Assembly: GCF_014643375.1 (NCBI RefSeq)
Contig: NZ_BMJJ01000002.1
Span: forward strand, 372,345-436,344
Reading direction: 5' to 3'
Source: Aureimonas glaciei
GTDB taxonomy: Bacteria > Pseudomonadota > Alphaproteobacteria > Rhizobiales > Rhizobiaceae
DNA length: 64,000 nucleotides
The notes under the pieces are model-generated. The model was not told where the DNA came from, did no database searches, and saw only the letters and a program-made list of their open reading frames with translations. The translations under genes were made by a program, and so were the position numbers. Numbering within the stretch: position 1 is the first letter of the stretch; each line of letters starts with the position of its first letter. Positions 1-8,777 of this stretch are shown here, piece by piece.

Positions 1-638
1 GCGACGTCCCCGGTCTCGGCGAAGCGGCCGAGCGGCGTGCGGGCCAGCATCGGCCCGCCCTTTTCCGGCGCGGACCAGGCGACGCGGGCGAGATCGGTGA
101 GGGTGACGCCGGGATTGACGGCGTTGACGCGTATGCCGTGGGACCCGAGTTCCTTCGCCATCACCCGCGTCAGCCCGTCCATCGCCCCCTTGGAGGCGCA
201 ATAGGCGGCATGGTCGGGAAAGCCGAAGAAGGAGGAGAGCGAGGAGACGTTGACGATCGCCCCGCTCACGCCCCGGCGGACGAGGTCGCGGGCAAAGACC
301 TGCGAGACGATCGCCGTCGCCCGCACGTTCACCGCCTGGATCTTGTCAAAACTCTCGTCCTGCATCTCGAGAAACGGCTCGAGGATGTTGATGCCGGCGC
401 AGTTGACGAGGAGGTCGGCCGGCAGCGCGGCTTCCGCCGCCTGCCGCGCTGCCACCTTGTCTTCGAGATCGACGGCGATCGAGCGGCCGCCGATCTCGGC
501 CCTCAGCGAATCGAGATCGGCCTGTGACCGCGACAGCGCGGTCACCTGTGCCCCGCGCGCGGCCAGAAGCTGCGCCGTGTGCCGGCCGATGCCCTTGCCG
601 GCACCGGTGACGATCACTTGTCTGCCGTCGAACTCCAT
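1..638 (-). CDS. SDR family oxidoreductase (L-xylulose reductase-like), 3' end cut by window edge
   Basis: Short-chain dehydrogenase/reductase of the classical type. The start is the ATG at 636-638; the reading frame stays open to base 1, so the C-terminal part lies outside the window. The N-terminal cofactor motif TGAGKGIGR is at residues 11-19, a NCAG motif stands where NNAG is usual, and YCASK supplies the catalytic Tyr and Lys. The glycine motif resembles dicarbonyl/L-xylulose reductases. It follows a polyol dehydrogenase and a sugar kinase on the same strand by about 45 bp, so it probably belongs to that operon and interconverts a ketose and a polyol. Substrate is inferred from neighbours only. 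Confidence 0.85.
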   Translation of the reverse strand, partial: MEFDGRQVIVTGAGKGIGRHTAQLLAARGAQVTALSRSQADLDSLRAEIGGRSIAVDLEDKVAARQAAEAALPADLLVNCAGINILEPFLEMQDESFDKIQAVNVRATAIVSQVFARDLVRRGVSGAIVNVSSLSSFFGFPDHAAYCASKGAMDGLTRVMAKELGSHGIRVNAVNPGVTLTDLARVAWSAPEKGGPMLARTPLGRFAETGDV

Positions 639-683
639 TGCGCTCCTCCCAAAGCCCGCCGGTTTGCCGCGATGTGCGGCGGT

Positions 684-1775
684 CTATTTTCCGTCGAGGC
701 CCATCACGATCTGCATCTTCACCTCACCCTTGGGTGCCGAGGCGGCAATCTCGAAGGCCTCGACGCTGTCCTCGAAGGCGAAGGTGCGGGTGATCAGCGG
801 CGCGACGTCGATCGTGCCGGAGGCGAGCATGGCGACGCAGCGCGGGAACACGTGGGCGTAGCGGAAGACGTGCTCGACCCGCGCCTCCTTCACCATCGCC
901 GAGGCGACGTCGTAGGGCACCGGCGACATCGGGATGCCGACGAAGACGAGGACGCCGCCGGGGCAGAGCGGCTCGAAGATGCCGGCGACGGCCCGTTCCG
1001 AACCCGAGCATTCGTAGATCACGTCGGCGCCCCAGCCTTCGGTCGCGGCCTTCACCACGTCGGCGAGCTTCTCCCGTCCGACATTCACCGTCGTCACGGC
1101 GCCGAGCGTGCGGGCGAGGTCGAGCTTGGTGTCGTCGAGATCGCTGACGAAGACGTGCGAGGCGCCGCCGGCGAGCGCCGCCAGCACGGTGACGAGGCCG
1201 ATCGGCCCGGCGCCGATGACGATGGCGACGTGGCCGGGCGCGGCCCGCGCCTTGGTCACGGCATGGACGCCGACGGCCAGCGGCTCGACCATGGCTGCGG
1301 CGGCGAAAGTGACGTTGTCGGGAATCTTGAAGGTGAGGGCGGCCGGATGGACGACGCTGGAGCGCAACACGCCGTGCACCGGCGGCGTCGCCCAGAAGCG
1401 GACGTCGGGATCGAGATTGTACAGGCCGAGCTGCGTCGCCTTGGCCGTCGGGCTCGGAATGCCCGGCTCCATGCAGACGCGGTCGCCCACCTTCAGCGTG
1501 GCGACGTCGCTGCCGACTTCGGTGACGATGCCCGAGGCCTCGTGGCCGAGGATCATCGGCGCCTTGACGATGAAGGGGCCGATCGCGCCGTGGGTGTAGA
1601 AATGCACGTCCGATCCGCAGATGCCGACCGTGTGGATCGCGATCCTGACATCGTGCGGGCCGACCGTCTCGTCGATCGGGCAGTCGCGCAGCGACAGCCT
1701 GTCCTTGGCCTCGAGGACGAGGGCGCGGGTTTCGGTGCTGGCGGGGAGGGCGTGAGCTTGAGACATGTCGATCAT
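684..1775 (-). CDS. Zinc-dependent polyol dehydrogenase (sorbitol/xylitol dehydrogenase type)
   Basis: Medium-chain alcohol dehydrogenase of 363 residues that should oxidise a sugar alcohol to a ketose with NAD(P)+. The [10 protein letters not shown] segment gives the catalytic-zinc cysteine and GHEASG the GHE motif; a glycine-rich Rossmann segment (GAGPIG) follows near residue 180. The region that carries four structural-zinc cysteines in most family members reads [19 protein letters not shown] and has none of them, as in animal sorbitol dehydrogenases. The ATG at 1773-1775 overlaps the kinase stop codon by four bases (ATGA), so the two are translationally coupled and the longer open frame upstream was not used. 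Exact substrate is unknown. Confidence 0.88.
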   Translation of the reverse strand: MIDMSQAHALPASTETRALVLEAKDRLSLRDCPIDETVGPHDVRIAIHTVGICGSDVHFYTHGAIGPFIVKAPMILGHEASGIVTEVGSDVATLKVGDRVCMEPGIPSPTAKATQLGLYNLDPDVRFWATPPVHGVLRSSVVHPAALTFKIPDNVTFAAAAMVEPLAVGVHAVTKARAAPGHVAIVIGAGPIGLVTVLAALAGGASHVFVSDLDDTKLDLARTLGAVTTVNVGREKLADVVKAATEGWGADVIYECSGSERAVAGIFEPLCPGGVLVFVGIPMSPVPYDVASAMVKEARVEHVFRYAHVFPRCVAMLASGTIDVAPLITRTFAFEDSVEAFEIAASAPKGEVKMQIVMGLDGK

Positions 1776-3274
1776 CCGATGTTCGGCCGCTGGCTTGTCC
1801 GGGGCGGCAGGAAAGTACTGGCGGTCGCGGCGGGCGACACGGCGCTGGCCGCGCGTCGCCGCCAGACCGCAGCATAGTCGAGAAGGGCAGGGTCGGTCTT
1901 CTCCCCGCGCCGTTGTCCGCCGCTCAATTCGCGGCGTTCGTGCTGGCTGCCCCGGGCGAGCAGGGCCGCGCCCGCGCTGGTGCCGGTGACGCCGGCCGAG
2001 GCGATCACGGGCCGCCCGGTGAGGGCGGCGAGGGTATCGAGGAAGACGCCGTTGCGCGCGAACGGTCCTTCGACCACCGTCGGGCCGTCGCCGCCGATGA
2101 GACCGAGCACGGTGTCCACCATCAGCGCCGCGTAGAGGCTGGCGACGGCCGAGCGCTCGGCCGGCGACAGGCTGTCCGGGTCCTCGCTCCAACAGCCCTC
2201 GCTCGCCGGGAACGGGCCGGTGCCCGGCACGAATCCCGGAAGGGCCATCACCTGGCGTGCGACAAGGGCGGCGACACAGGCGTCGTCGGGCTCGTCGGCC
2301 GCGCCCCGGGTCAAGAGGTCGAACTCGCGGCCGCCCATGAACATGGCAGACGGCGTCGGCCGCGCGAAGGCGTCGACATTGACCAGCGTGTCCCGCGCCG
2401 GATCGAGCGCTGTGGGCTTGCCGCCGACGGCGAAACTGACGATCCAGGTGCCGGTCGACACGACCGAGAACGGCGCCTCCCGCGAGAGGAGGTGCGGCAG
2501 CAGCGAGGCGTTGGAATCGTGGATGCCGCAGAAGACCGGCAGCTGCCGGCCGGGCGCCAGCCCGATCGCGGCGGCGATGTCGGGCCGCAGGCTGCCGAGG
2601 ACGTCGAAGGCGGAGCGCATCGGCGCAAACAGGGACCGCCAGCCCAGACGATCGACCAGCGAGGAGACGTCGCCGGCCGCCGGGTTCCAGAGATCGGTGT
2701 GGCAGCCGAGCGAGGTGATCTCGCAGGCCGCGACGCCCGTCAGCCGGAAGGCCCAGTACTGCGGATAGGTCAGGAAATGCGTCGCGCGGCCGAAAGCTGA
2801 GGGAAAGCGTCGCTGCAGCCAGTAGAGCTGGTTGCCGACGTTGAGCCCCTTCGGCAGCCGGGGCGACTGCGTCTCGGCGAAATCGGGCCGGAGTGCCTCG
2901 TAGTCGTCGCTGATGGGGCCGGCGAGGTCGTGCTCGTAGTCGAGCACCGGCAGCACCAGCCCCTCCGCGTCGACGAGGGCGCAGGCGGCGCCGTGCGTGG
3001 TGATCGAGATCGCGTCGAGCGGGCCGGCGCCGGCAAAGGCGTCCAGACCGTCGAGAATGAAGGCCGAGAGCCCCTCGACGTCGGCATGCGGATAGGGACC
3101 GTCGGTCAGCACCCGGTTGGGAATGCTGCGGACATCGCGATCCCTCGCTTTCTCGAGGTCGTGCAGCACCAGCTTGGCATTGGTCTTGCCGATGTCGATG
3201 ACGGCGACGAAGCGCGGCGCCGGCGGGATGGCCGCCGACGAGGCGGCGAGGGGCGCGCGGGGCTCAGGCGACAT
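1772..3274 (-). CDS. FGGY-family carbohydrate kinase (probable rhamnulokinase, RhaK-like)
   Basis: Sugar kinase of 500 residues, normal length for the FGGY family. The N-terminal phosphate-binding motif [15 protein letters not shown] begins near residue 25; the mid-protein [13 protein letters not shown] and STGTW motifs belong to the sugar/ATP cleft. It lies directly after the DeoR regulator (11-bp overlap) and opposite the rhaD-rhaI operon. Rhizobial rhamnose kinase RhaK is of this family, so phosphorylation of rhamnulose to rhamnulose-1-phosphate for the RhaD aldolase is the likely role. The downstream polyol dehydrogenases leave open a xylulose-type substrate. Confidence 0.85.
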   Translation of the reverse strand: MSPEPRAPLAASSAAIPPAPRFVAVIDIGKTNAKLVLHDLEKARDRDVRSIPNRVLTDGPYPHADVEGLSAFILDGLDAFAGAGPLDAISITTHGAACALVDAEGLVLPVLDYEHDLAGPISDDYEALRPDFAETQSPRLPKGLNVGNQLYWLQRRFPSAFGRATHFLTYPQYWAFRLTGVAACEITSLGCHTDLWNPAAGDVSSLVDRLGWRSLFAPMRSAFDVLGSLRPDIAAAIGLAPGRQLPVFCGIHDSNASLLPHLLSREAPFSVVSTGTWIVSFAVGGKPTALDPARDTLVNVDAFARPTPSAMFMGGREFDLLTRGAADEPDDACVAALVARQVMALPGFVPGTGPFPASEGCWSEDPDSLSPAERSAVASLYAALMVDTVLGLIGGDGPTVVEGPFARNGVFLDTLAALTGRPVIASAGVTGTSAGAALLARGSQHERRELSGGQRRGEKTDPALLDYAAVWRRRAASAVSPAATASTFLPPRTSQRPNIG

Positions 3275-4067
3275 CGCTGACCCCTTCCGTGCGCTCCGAC
3301 CGGGCGACGATCAGCCTGATGCCGGCCGCCTCGATCATCGCCGCGTCGGCATCCGCCACGCCCTCGTCGGTGATGACCACCCCGACCCGGTCGAGCGGGA
3401 CGACGATCATCGACGACCGGCCCTTGAATTTCGAGGCGTCGACCATGACGACGATCTCGTCGGCCTGCCGCATCAGCCGCTGTTCCGACTGGATCAGCAG
3501 CGGGTCGGCCTCGGCGATGCCGTGGGTGGAGACGCCCTGCGCGCCCAGGAACATCCGCCGGGCCCGGAAATGCGCGATGCCGTCGTCGATGAACGGCGAG
3601 AGGATCAGCCCCTGTTCCCGGTAGATCGCCCCCGCTGGCGTCAGCACGGTGCATTTCGAGTGCTTCACGAGATGGCCGGCGATCGGGAAGGAATTGGTCA
3701 GCACCTGCAGCCGGAGACTGGTCAGCATGTGCACCATCTGGAAGGTCGTCGTGCCGCCGTTGATGATGATCGCGTCGCCGTCCGAGCACAGCAGCGCCGC
3801 CTCCCGGGCGATGGCGCGCTTCTGCACCGCGTTCAGCCCCTGCGAGGCCTCGAAGGAGGGGCCGGAGACGGCGCCGAAGGGCGAGGCCGAGAGCGCCTCG
3901 GCGCCGCCGCGCACCTTGCGCAGCCGTTTCTGCAGCGCCAGCGTCGCGATGTCCCGGCGGATCGTCGCCTCGGAGGCGTCGGTCAAAGCGGCGAATTCCT
4001 GCACGGTGACCACGGGCCGCGCCTGCACCGCGCTGAGCATGATCCTGTGGCGTTCGCGTTCGTGCAT
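3264..4067 (-). CDS. DeoR-family transcriptional regulator of the rhamnose locus
   Basis: A 267-residue DeoR regulator. The winged helix-turn-helix is at about residues 20-50 (SEATIRRDIATL recognition region); the effector domain carries INGGTTTFQM and VDASKFKGRS, typical of the DeoR sensor fold that binds phosphorylated sugars. I place the start at the ATG at 4065-4067, which has GGGAGG upstream; a longer frame to 4118 would add 17 residues lacking family similarity. It is divergent from rhaD and heads the kinase operon, so it probably represses both until a rhamnose intermediate appears. A repeated ATGAC/GATAT operator candidate lies in the intergenic region. Confidence 0.88.
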   Translation of the reverse strand: MHERERHRIMLSAVQARPVVTVQEFAALTDASEATIRRDIATLALQKRLRKVRGGAEALSASPFGAVSGPSFEASQGLNAVQKRAIAREAALLCSDGDAIIINGGTTTFQMVHMLTSLRLQVLTNSFPIAGHLVKHSKCTVLTPAGAIYREQGLILSPFIDDGIAHFRARRMFLGAQGVSTHGIAEADPLLIQSEQRLMRQADEIVVMVDASKFKGRSSMIVVPLDRVGVVITDEGVADADAAMIEAAGIRLIVARSERTEGVSDVA

Positions 4068-4126
4068 CCTGCGCCTCCCATCCCGAGTACATCCGCAGGG
4101 CAGCGTCATGTCAATCAAGAATGATC

Positions 4127-4180
4127 ATATCTCGTCATGTCGCATCGCACAATGACCGGATATGACGATATGGCATTGAC
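4127..4180. promoter_or_regulatory. Divergent rha control region with candidate DeoR operator
   Basis: Between the regulator and rhaD the sequence turns AT-richer. ATATCTCGTCAT (4127-4138) is an inverted copy, two mismatches, of ATGACCGGATAT (4152-4163), and a third element ATGACGATAT (4162-4171) overlaps the second. TTGACA at 4175-4180 could be a -35 box reading towards rhaD, but no good -10 follows. The repeat geometry is seen directly; assignment to the adjacent DeoR protein is inference. Confidence 0.45.
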
Positions 4181-4255
4181 AGGTTTCCGCCGCGTCGGCA
4201 GGTTCACGGGGCGCGGACGGTCGGGGGCCAAGGCGCGGGGACGGGAACGAGGGAC

Positions 4256-6352
4256 ATGGCGATGGCGGAAACGCTCCTGGAAAACCTCTGGGACCGGGAG
4301 GCGGCCGGGGCGCTCGACGAGGCCGGCCGCCTGCTCTACCGCTCCAACCTTCTCGGCAGCGACAAGCGCATCACCAATTACGGCGGCGGCAACACCTCGG
4401 CCAAGGTCGCCGAGCGCGATCCGCTGACCGGCGCCGATGTGACGGTGCTCTGGGTCAAGGGCTCCGGCGGCGACGTCGGCACCATGAAGCGCGACGGTTT
4501 CGCCACGCTTTATCAGGACAGGCTCGAAGCCCTGCGCGTCCTCTACCGCGGCGAGGCGCACGAGGACGAGATGGTCGCCCTCCTGCCGCACTGCACCTTC
4601 AACCTCAACGCCCGCGCCGCCTCGATCGACACGCCGCTGCATGCTTTTCTGCCCTACCGGCATGTCGATCACATGCACCCCGACGCCGTGATCGCCATCG
4701 CCGCGACGCAAAACAGCCGCTCGATCACGCAGAAGGTTTTCGGCGAGGAGATCGGCTGGCTGCCCTGGCGCCGGCCCGGCTTCCAGCTCGGCCTCGACCT
4801 GGCGCGTTTCGCCGCCGAGAATCCGGAGGCCAAGGGCGTCGTCCTCGGCAGCCACGGCCTGTTCACCTGGGGCGACACGGCCGAGGACTGCTACGCGACG
4901 ACGATCCGCATCATCAACAAGGCGATCACCTGGTTCGCCGAGGAGACACGGGGCAAGCCCGCCTTCGGCGGCCCGAGGCTGCAGCTACTGCCGCCGGGCG
5001 AGCGCCGCGCTCTGGCCGCCCGGCTGATGCCGGAGATCCGCGCCCGGATCGGCGCCGACGAGCGCAAGATCGGCCATTTCGACGATCAGCCGGCCGTGCT
5101 CGACTTCGTCGGCTCGCACGACCTCGGCCGCCTCGCGCCGCTCGGCACCTCCTGTCCCGACCATTTTCTGCGCACCAAGATCCGGCCGCTGGTCCTCGAC
5201 TTCAATCCCGCCATGGGCGACGTCGGAACCCTCGTCGCCGGCCTCGACGCGGCGGTCGCCGCCTATCGCGAGGGTTACGCCGCCTATTACAAGCGCTGCC
5301 GGCACGAGGGCAGCCCGGCCATGCGCGATCCCAACGCGGTCGTCTACCTCGTCCCCGGCGTCGGCATGATCACCTTCGCCCGGGACAAGGCGACCGCGCG
5401 CATCGCCGCCGAATTCTACGTCAACGCCATCAACGTCATGCGCGGCGCCTCCGCGGTCGACACCTATGAGGGCCTCCCCGAGCAGGAGGCTTTCGACATC
5501 GAATACTGGCTCCTGGAGGAGGCCAAACTCCAGCGCATGCCGAAGCCAAAGCCTCTCGCCGGGCGCGTCGCCTTCATCACCGGCGGCGCCGGCGGCATCG
5601 GAAGGGCGACGGCGGCACGGCTCCTGGCGGAAGGCGCCTGCGTCGTCCTCGCCGACATCGACGAGACCGCGCTGGTCGAGACGCGGGTAAAGTTCGCCGA
5701 GGCCTACGGTGTCGACCAGGTCCGCACCGTGACCATGAACGTCACCGACGAGACGGCGGTCGCCGCCGCCTTCGCCGAGGCCAGCGCCGAATACGGCGGC
5801 GTCGACATCCTCGTCTCCAATGCCGGCATCTCCTCCTCGGCGCCGATCGAAGAGACGGAACTGTCGATGTGGAACCGCAACATCGACATTCTTGCCACCG
5901 GCTATTTTCTCGTCTCGCGCGAAGCCTTCCGGCTGTTCCGCCGGCAGAAACTCGGCGGCGCCGTGGTCTTCATCGCCTCCAAGAACGGCCTTGCCGCCTC
6001 GCCGAACGCCGCCGCCTACTGCACCGCCAAGGCCGCCGAGATCCATCTCGCAAGATGCCTCGCGCTGGAAGGGGCGGACGCCGGCATCCGCGTCAACACG
6101 GTCAACCCCGACGCGGTGCTGCAGGGCTCGAAGATCTGGACCGGCGAATGGCGCGAGCAGCGCGCCGCCGCCTACAACATGGCGCCGGGGGAGCTCGAGG
6201 AGCACTACCGCAAGCGCTCCATGCTGAAGCGCTCGGTGCTGCCCGCCGACATCGCCGAGGCCGTCTACTTTCTCGCCGGCGACCAGTCGGCGAAATCGAC
6301 CGGCAACATCGTCAACGTCGATGCCGGCAACGCGCAGAGTTTTACGCGGTAG
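4256..6352 (+). CDS. rhaD: Bifunctional rhamnulose-1-phosphate aldolase / short-chain dehydrogenase
   Basis: A two-domain protein of 698 residues. Residues 1 to about 420 are a class II aldolase domain with the metal-ligand histidines in HVDHMHPDA; residues about 430 to 698 are an SDR domain with GGAGGIGRATA, SNAG and YCTAK. The fusion is the rhizobial RhaD type: it cleaves rhamnulose-1-phosphate to dihydroxyacetone phosphate and L-lactaldehyde and oxidises the lactaldehyde. It is followed 65 bp later by rhaI on the same strand. A second ATG two codons in (4262) is an alternative start. Confidence 0.93.
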   Translation: MAMAETLLENLWDREAAGALDEAGRLLYRSNLLGSDKRITNYGGGNTSAKVAERDPLTGADVTVLWVKGSGGDVGTMKRDGFATLYQDRLEALRVLYRGEAHEDEMVALLPHCTFNLNARAASIDTPLHAFLPYRHVDHMHPDAVIAIAATQNSRSITQKVFGEEIGWLPWRRPGFQLGLDLARFAAENPEAKGVVLGSHGLFTWGDTAEDCYATTIRIINKAITWFAEETRGKPAFGGPRLQLLPPGERRALAARLMPEIRARIGADERKIGHFDDQPAVLDFVGSHDLGRLAPLGTSCPDHFLRTKIRPLVLDFNPAMGDVGTLVAGLDAAVAAYREGYAAYYKRCRHEGSPAMRDPNAVVYLVPGVGMITFARDKATARIAAEFYVNAINVMRGASAVDTYEGLPEQEAFDIEYWLLEEAKLQRMPKPKPLAGRVAFITGGAGGIGRATAARLLAEGACVVLADIDETALVETRVKFAEAYGVDQVRTVTMNVTDETAVAAAFAEASAEYGGVDILVSNAGISSSAPIEETELSMWNRNIDILATGYFLVSREAFRLFRRQKLGGAVVFIASKNGLAASPNAAAYCTAKAAEIHLARCLALEGADAGIRVNTVNPDAVLQGSKIWTGEWREQRAAAYNMAPGELEEHYRKRSMLKRSVLPADIAEAVYFLAGDQSAKSTGNIVNVDAGNAQSFTR

Positions 6353-6417
6353 GGGGCGCTTGCCGTCACCGTTGAGACGACGGACGCAAGAAACGTCGAG
6401 GCAAGGGGAGACGCTGA

Positions 6418-7716
6418 ATGCTGGAACTGCCGATCGATCCGGAGATCATCGACGACGACAATGCCCGCCACGACGCGGCGCTGACCGCCGACTATGCCGC
6501 GCTCGGTCATCAGTTGGCGCGGCGTGGGCTCTCGATCGACGCGGTGACGGCCAAGGTCGCTTCCTTCCACGTCGCGCTGCCGTCCTGGGGCGTCGGCACC
6601 GGCGGCACGCGCTTTGCCCGCTTTCCCGGCCCAGGCGAGCCGCGCGGCATTTTCGAGAAACTGGACGACTGCGCGGTGATCCAGCAGCTCGGGCGGGCGA
6701 CCCCCGGCGTCTCGCTGCACTTTCCCTGGGACAAGGCCGATCCGGCCGAACTGAAGGCGAAGGCGCAAGGCCTTGGCCTCGTCTTCGACGCGGTGAACTC
6801 CAACACCTTTCAGGATCATCCGCACGATCCGAAGCAGCCGCTTTCCTACAAGTTCGGCTCACTCAGCCATGCCGACGCCGCGGTGCGGGCGCAGGCGGTG
6901 GACCACAATCTCGAGACGGTCGAGATCGGCACCGCGCTCGGTTCCACCGCGCTGACGGTCTGGATCGCCGACGGCTCGAACTTTGCCGGCCAGTCCGACC
7001 TCGGCCGCGCCTTCGACCGCTATCTCCAGTCGATGAAGGCGATCACCGCGAGACTGCCCGCGGACTGGCGGATCTTTGCCGAGCACAAGATGTACGAGCC
7101 GGCCTTCTATTCGACGGTGGTGCAGGACTGGGGCACGAGCTACCTCGCGGCGACGGAGCTCGGACCGAAAGCCTTCTGCCTCGTCGACCTCGGCCACCAC
7201 GCGCCGAACGTCAATATCGAGCAGATAGTCAGCCGGCTTATCAAGGCGGGAAAGCTCGGCGGATTTCACTTCAACGATTCGCGCTATGGCGACGACGATC
7301 TCGATGCCGGCTCGATCGATCCCTTCCGGCTGTTCCTCGTCTTCAACGAACTCGTCGAGGCGGAAGATCGCGTCGCGGCGCTGCGACCCGCCCACATGCT
7401 CGACCAGTCGCACAATGTCACCGACCCGATCGAGAGCCTGATCCGCTCGGCCGGCGAGGTCCGCCGCGCCTATGCGCAGGCGCTTCTCGTCGACCGCGCC
7501 GCTCTGCACGGTTATCAGGACGACAACGATGCGCTGATGGCGTCCGAGACGCTGAAGCAGGCGTTTCGCACCGATGTCGAGCCCATCCTCGCTTTGGCAC
7601 GGCTGAAGGCCGGCGGCGCCATCGACCCCATCGGCGCCTACCGCGCGAGCGGCTACCGCGCGAAGGTCGCCGCCGAGCGGCCGGCGGTCCGGGGAACGGG
7701 CGGCGGGATCGTGTGA
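6418..7716 (+). CDS. rhaI: L-rhamnose isomerase, TIM-barrel type
   Basis: Protein of 432 residues of the xylose-isomerase-like TIM-barrel family that converts L-rhamnose to L-rhamnulose. Metal and substrate residues are visible in FAEHKMYEP (Glu), LVDLGHHAPN (Asp/His), FHFNDSRYGDDDLDAGS (His and Asp residues). This is the Pseudomonas stutzeri/rhizobial RhaI type, unrelated to E. coli RhaA in detail. A good ribosome site (AAGGGGAG) stands 7 bases before the ATG. With rhaD it makes the rightward rhamnose operon. Confidence 0.92.
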   Translation: MLELPIDPEIIDDDNARHDAALTADYAALGHQLARRGLSIDAVTAKVASFHVALPSWGVGTGGTRFARFPGPGEPRGIFEKLDDCAVIQQLGRATPGVSLHFPWDKADPAELKAKAQGLGLVFDAVNSNTFQDHPHDPKQPLSYKFGSLSHADAAVRAQAVDHNLETVEIGTALGSTALTVWIADGSNFAGQSDLGRAFDRYLQSMKAITARLPADWRIFAEHKMYEPAFYSTVVQDWGTSYLAATELGPKAFCLVDLGHHAPNVNIEQIVSRLIKAGKLGGFHFNDSRYGDDDLDAGSIDPFRLFLVFNELVEAEDRVAALRPAHMLDQSHNVTDPIESLIRSAGEVRRAYAQALLVDRAALHGYQDDNDALMASETLKQAFRTDVEPILALARLKAGGAIDPIGAYRASGYRAKVAAERPAVRGTGGGIV

Positions 7717-7739
7717 ATGAGTGAGCTCCCGCTTTCATC

Positions 7740-7829
7740 CCTCATGGTGAGCCTGTCGAACCACGAGGGGTCGGCACCACGGGGACGCGCCCTGCGTGGT
7801 CCTCGCCCTTCGACAAGCTCAGGATGAGG
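7740..7829. repeat. Intergenic inverted repeat (TGTCGAA/TTCGACA type)
   Basis: The 29-bp arms 7740-7768 and 7801-7829 are imperfect inverted copies, with core GAGC(C/T)TGTCGAA against TTCGACAAGCTC. The element lies after rhaI and before the SIS gene and can fold as a hairpin. This core recurs between genes in many alphaproteobacteria (general knowledge). It may act as a terminator or mRNA stabiliser for the rhaDI transcript. Confidence 0.7.
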
Positions 7830-7936
7830 ACCAGGGAAGCGTTCGCACTTCGAGGAAAGGCAGGCTTACGGGAAAGCAGCGCCCATCGATCCAGCCCAGC
7901 CGTGCGAACCCGCCCACTGACAAAGGAAAATCCGAC

Positions 7937-8488
7937 ATGACCCTCTACCGCACTGCCCTTGAGGAACTCGGCGCCGTCGCCGACCGGATCGACGATGCGG
8001 CCGTCGACGAGGCCTGCCGGATGATCGCCGGCGCGCGCCGCGTCGGCGTCTTCGGCGGCGGCCGGGAGGGCCTGCAGATCAAGGGCTTTGCCATGCGGCT
8101 CTTCCATCTCGGCCTGGATGTCGCGGTCGTCGGCGACATGACCATGCCGGCGCTGGGGGAGGGCGACCTCTTCCTCGTCACCGTCGGCCCCGGCGAGATC
8201 TCCACGGCTTTGGCGCTGATGGGCGTCGCCAAGGCGGCGGGGGCGAAAATCCTGTTCCTCACCGCGCAGCCTCAGAGCCGGGGCGCGGCCATGGCCGACA
8301 GGGTGCTCACCATCCCGGCCCAGACCATGGCGAACGACCAGGGCGCGGCGGCGACCTCCGTCCTGCCGATGGGCTCGCTCTACGAGGGCGCGCTTTTCCT
8401 CGTCTTCGAGATCATGGTGCTGAAGATCCGCGACATCCTCGGCGTGACGCCGGAGACGATGCGGGCCAACCACACGAACATGGAATAG
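7937..8488 (+). CDS. SIS-domain sugar isomerase, 6-phospho-3-hexuloisomerase-like
   Basis: A 183-residue SIS-domain protein. It has the VGVFGGGREG entry loop near residue 37, the VTVGPGEIS loop after strand 3, and MANDQGAAATSVLPMGSLYE, resembling the C-terminal active-site region of 6-phospho-3-hexuloisomerase (HxlB/PHI) proteins. The start is ATG 7937 with AAAGGAAAA upstream; the open frame extends to 7796 but that stretch is the intergenic repeat. It may isomerise a phosphosugar linked to the rhamnose genes or be independent, since a palindromic element separates them. No hexulose-phosphate synthase is visible in the window. Confidence 0.82.
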   Translation: MTLYRTALEELGAVADRIDDAAVDEACRMIAGARRVGVFGGGREGLQIKGFAMRLFHLGLDVAVVGDMTMPALGEGDLFLVTVGPGEISTALALMGVAKAAGAKILFLTAQPQSRGAAMADRVLTIPAQTMANDQGAAATSVLPMGSLYEGALFLVFEIMVLKIRDILGVTPETMRANHTNME

Positions 8489-8544
8489 GCTTGGCTCTCG
8501 GGCGGCGGCCTCGAAATGTCGGTGCCACGGTCTCAGACGATTGG

Positions 8545-8699
8545 GAACGGATCCCGGGTCAAGCCCGGGATGACGACGTCCGGAGTCTTGGATCGTCCTG
8601 TACCGGTGCGGGGCGATCCACGAATCTGCGAGACGATCGCATTCCGGCTTGGCGACGAAGTTTGGAGATCGTCATCCCGGCCTTGAGCCGGGATCCATT
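8545..8699. repeat. Pair of inverted intergenic repeats (GTCATCCCGG...CCGGGATCC)
   Basis: Two oppositely oriented copies of a roughly 30-bp unit, 8545-8575 and 8671-8699. Each contains its own small palindrome (CCCGGGtcaaGCCCGGG; CCCGGccttgaGCCGGG). They fill the gap between the convergent SIS and ribB genes, where no other gene is seen. Units like this are widespread in alphaproteobacterial spacers. Confidence 0.7.
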
Positions 8700-8777
8700 C
8701 CAAGCCGCCTTCACTGCCGGATCGAGTCCAATCAGCCGGGCTCCGAAAGCATGCGGCACAGCGGAAATCGGCCCGCG

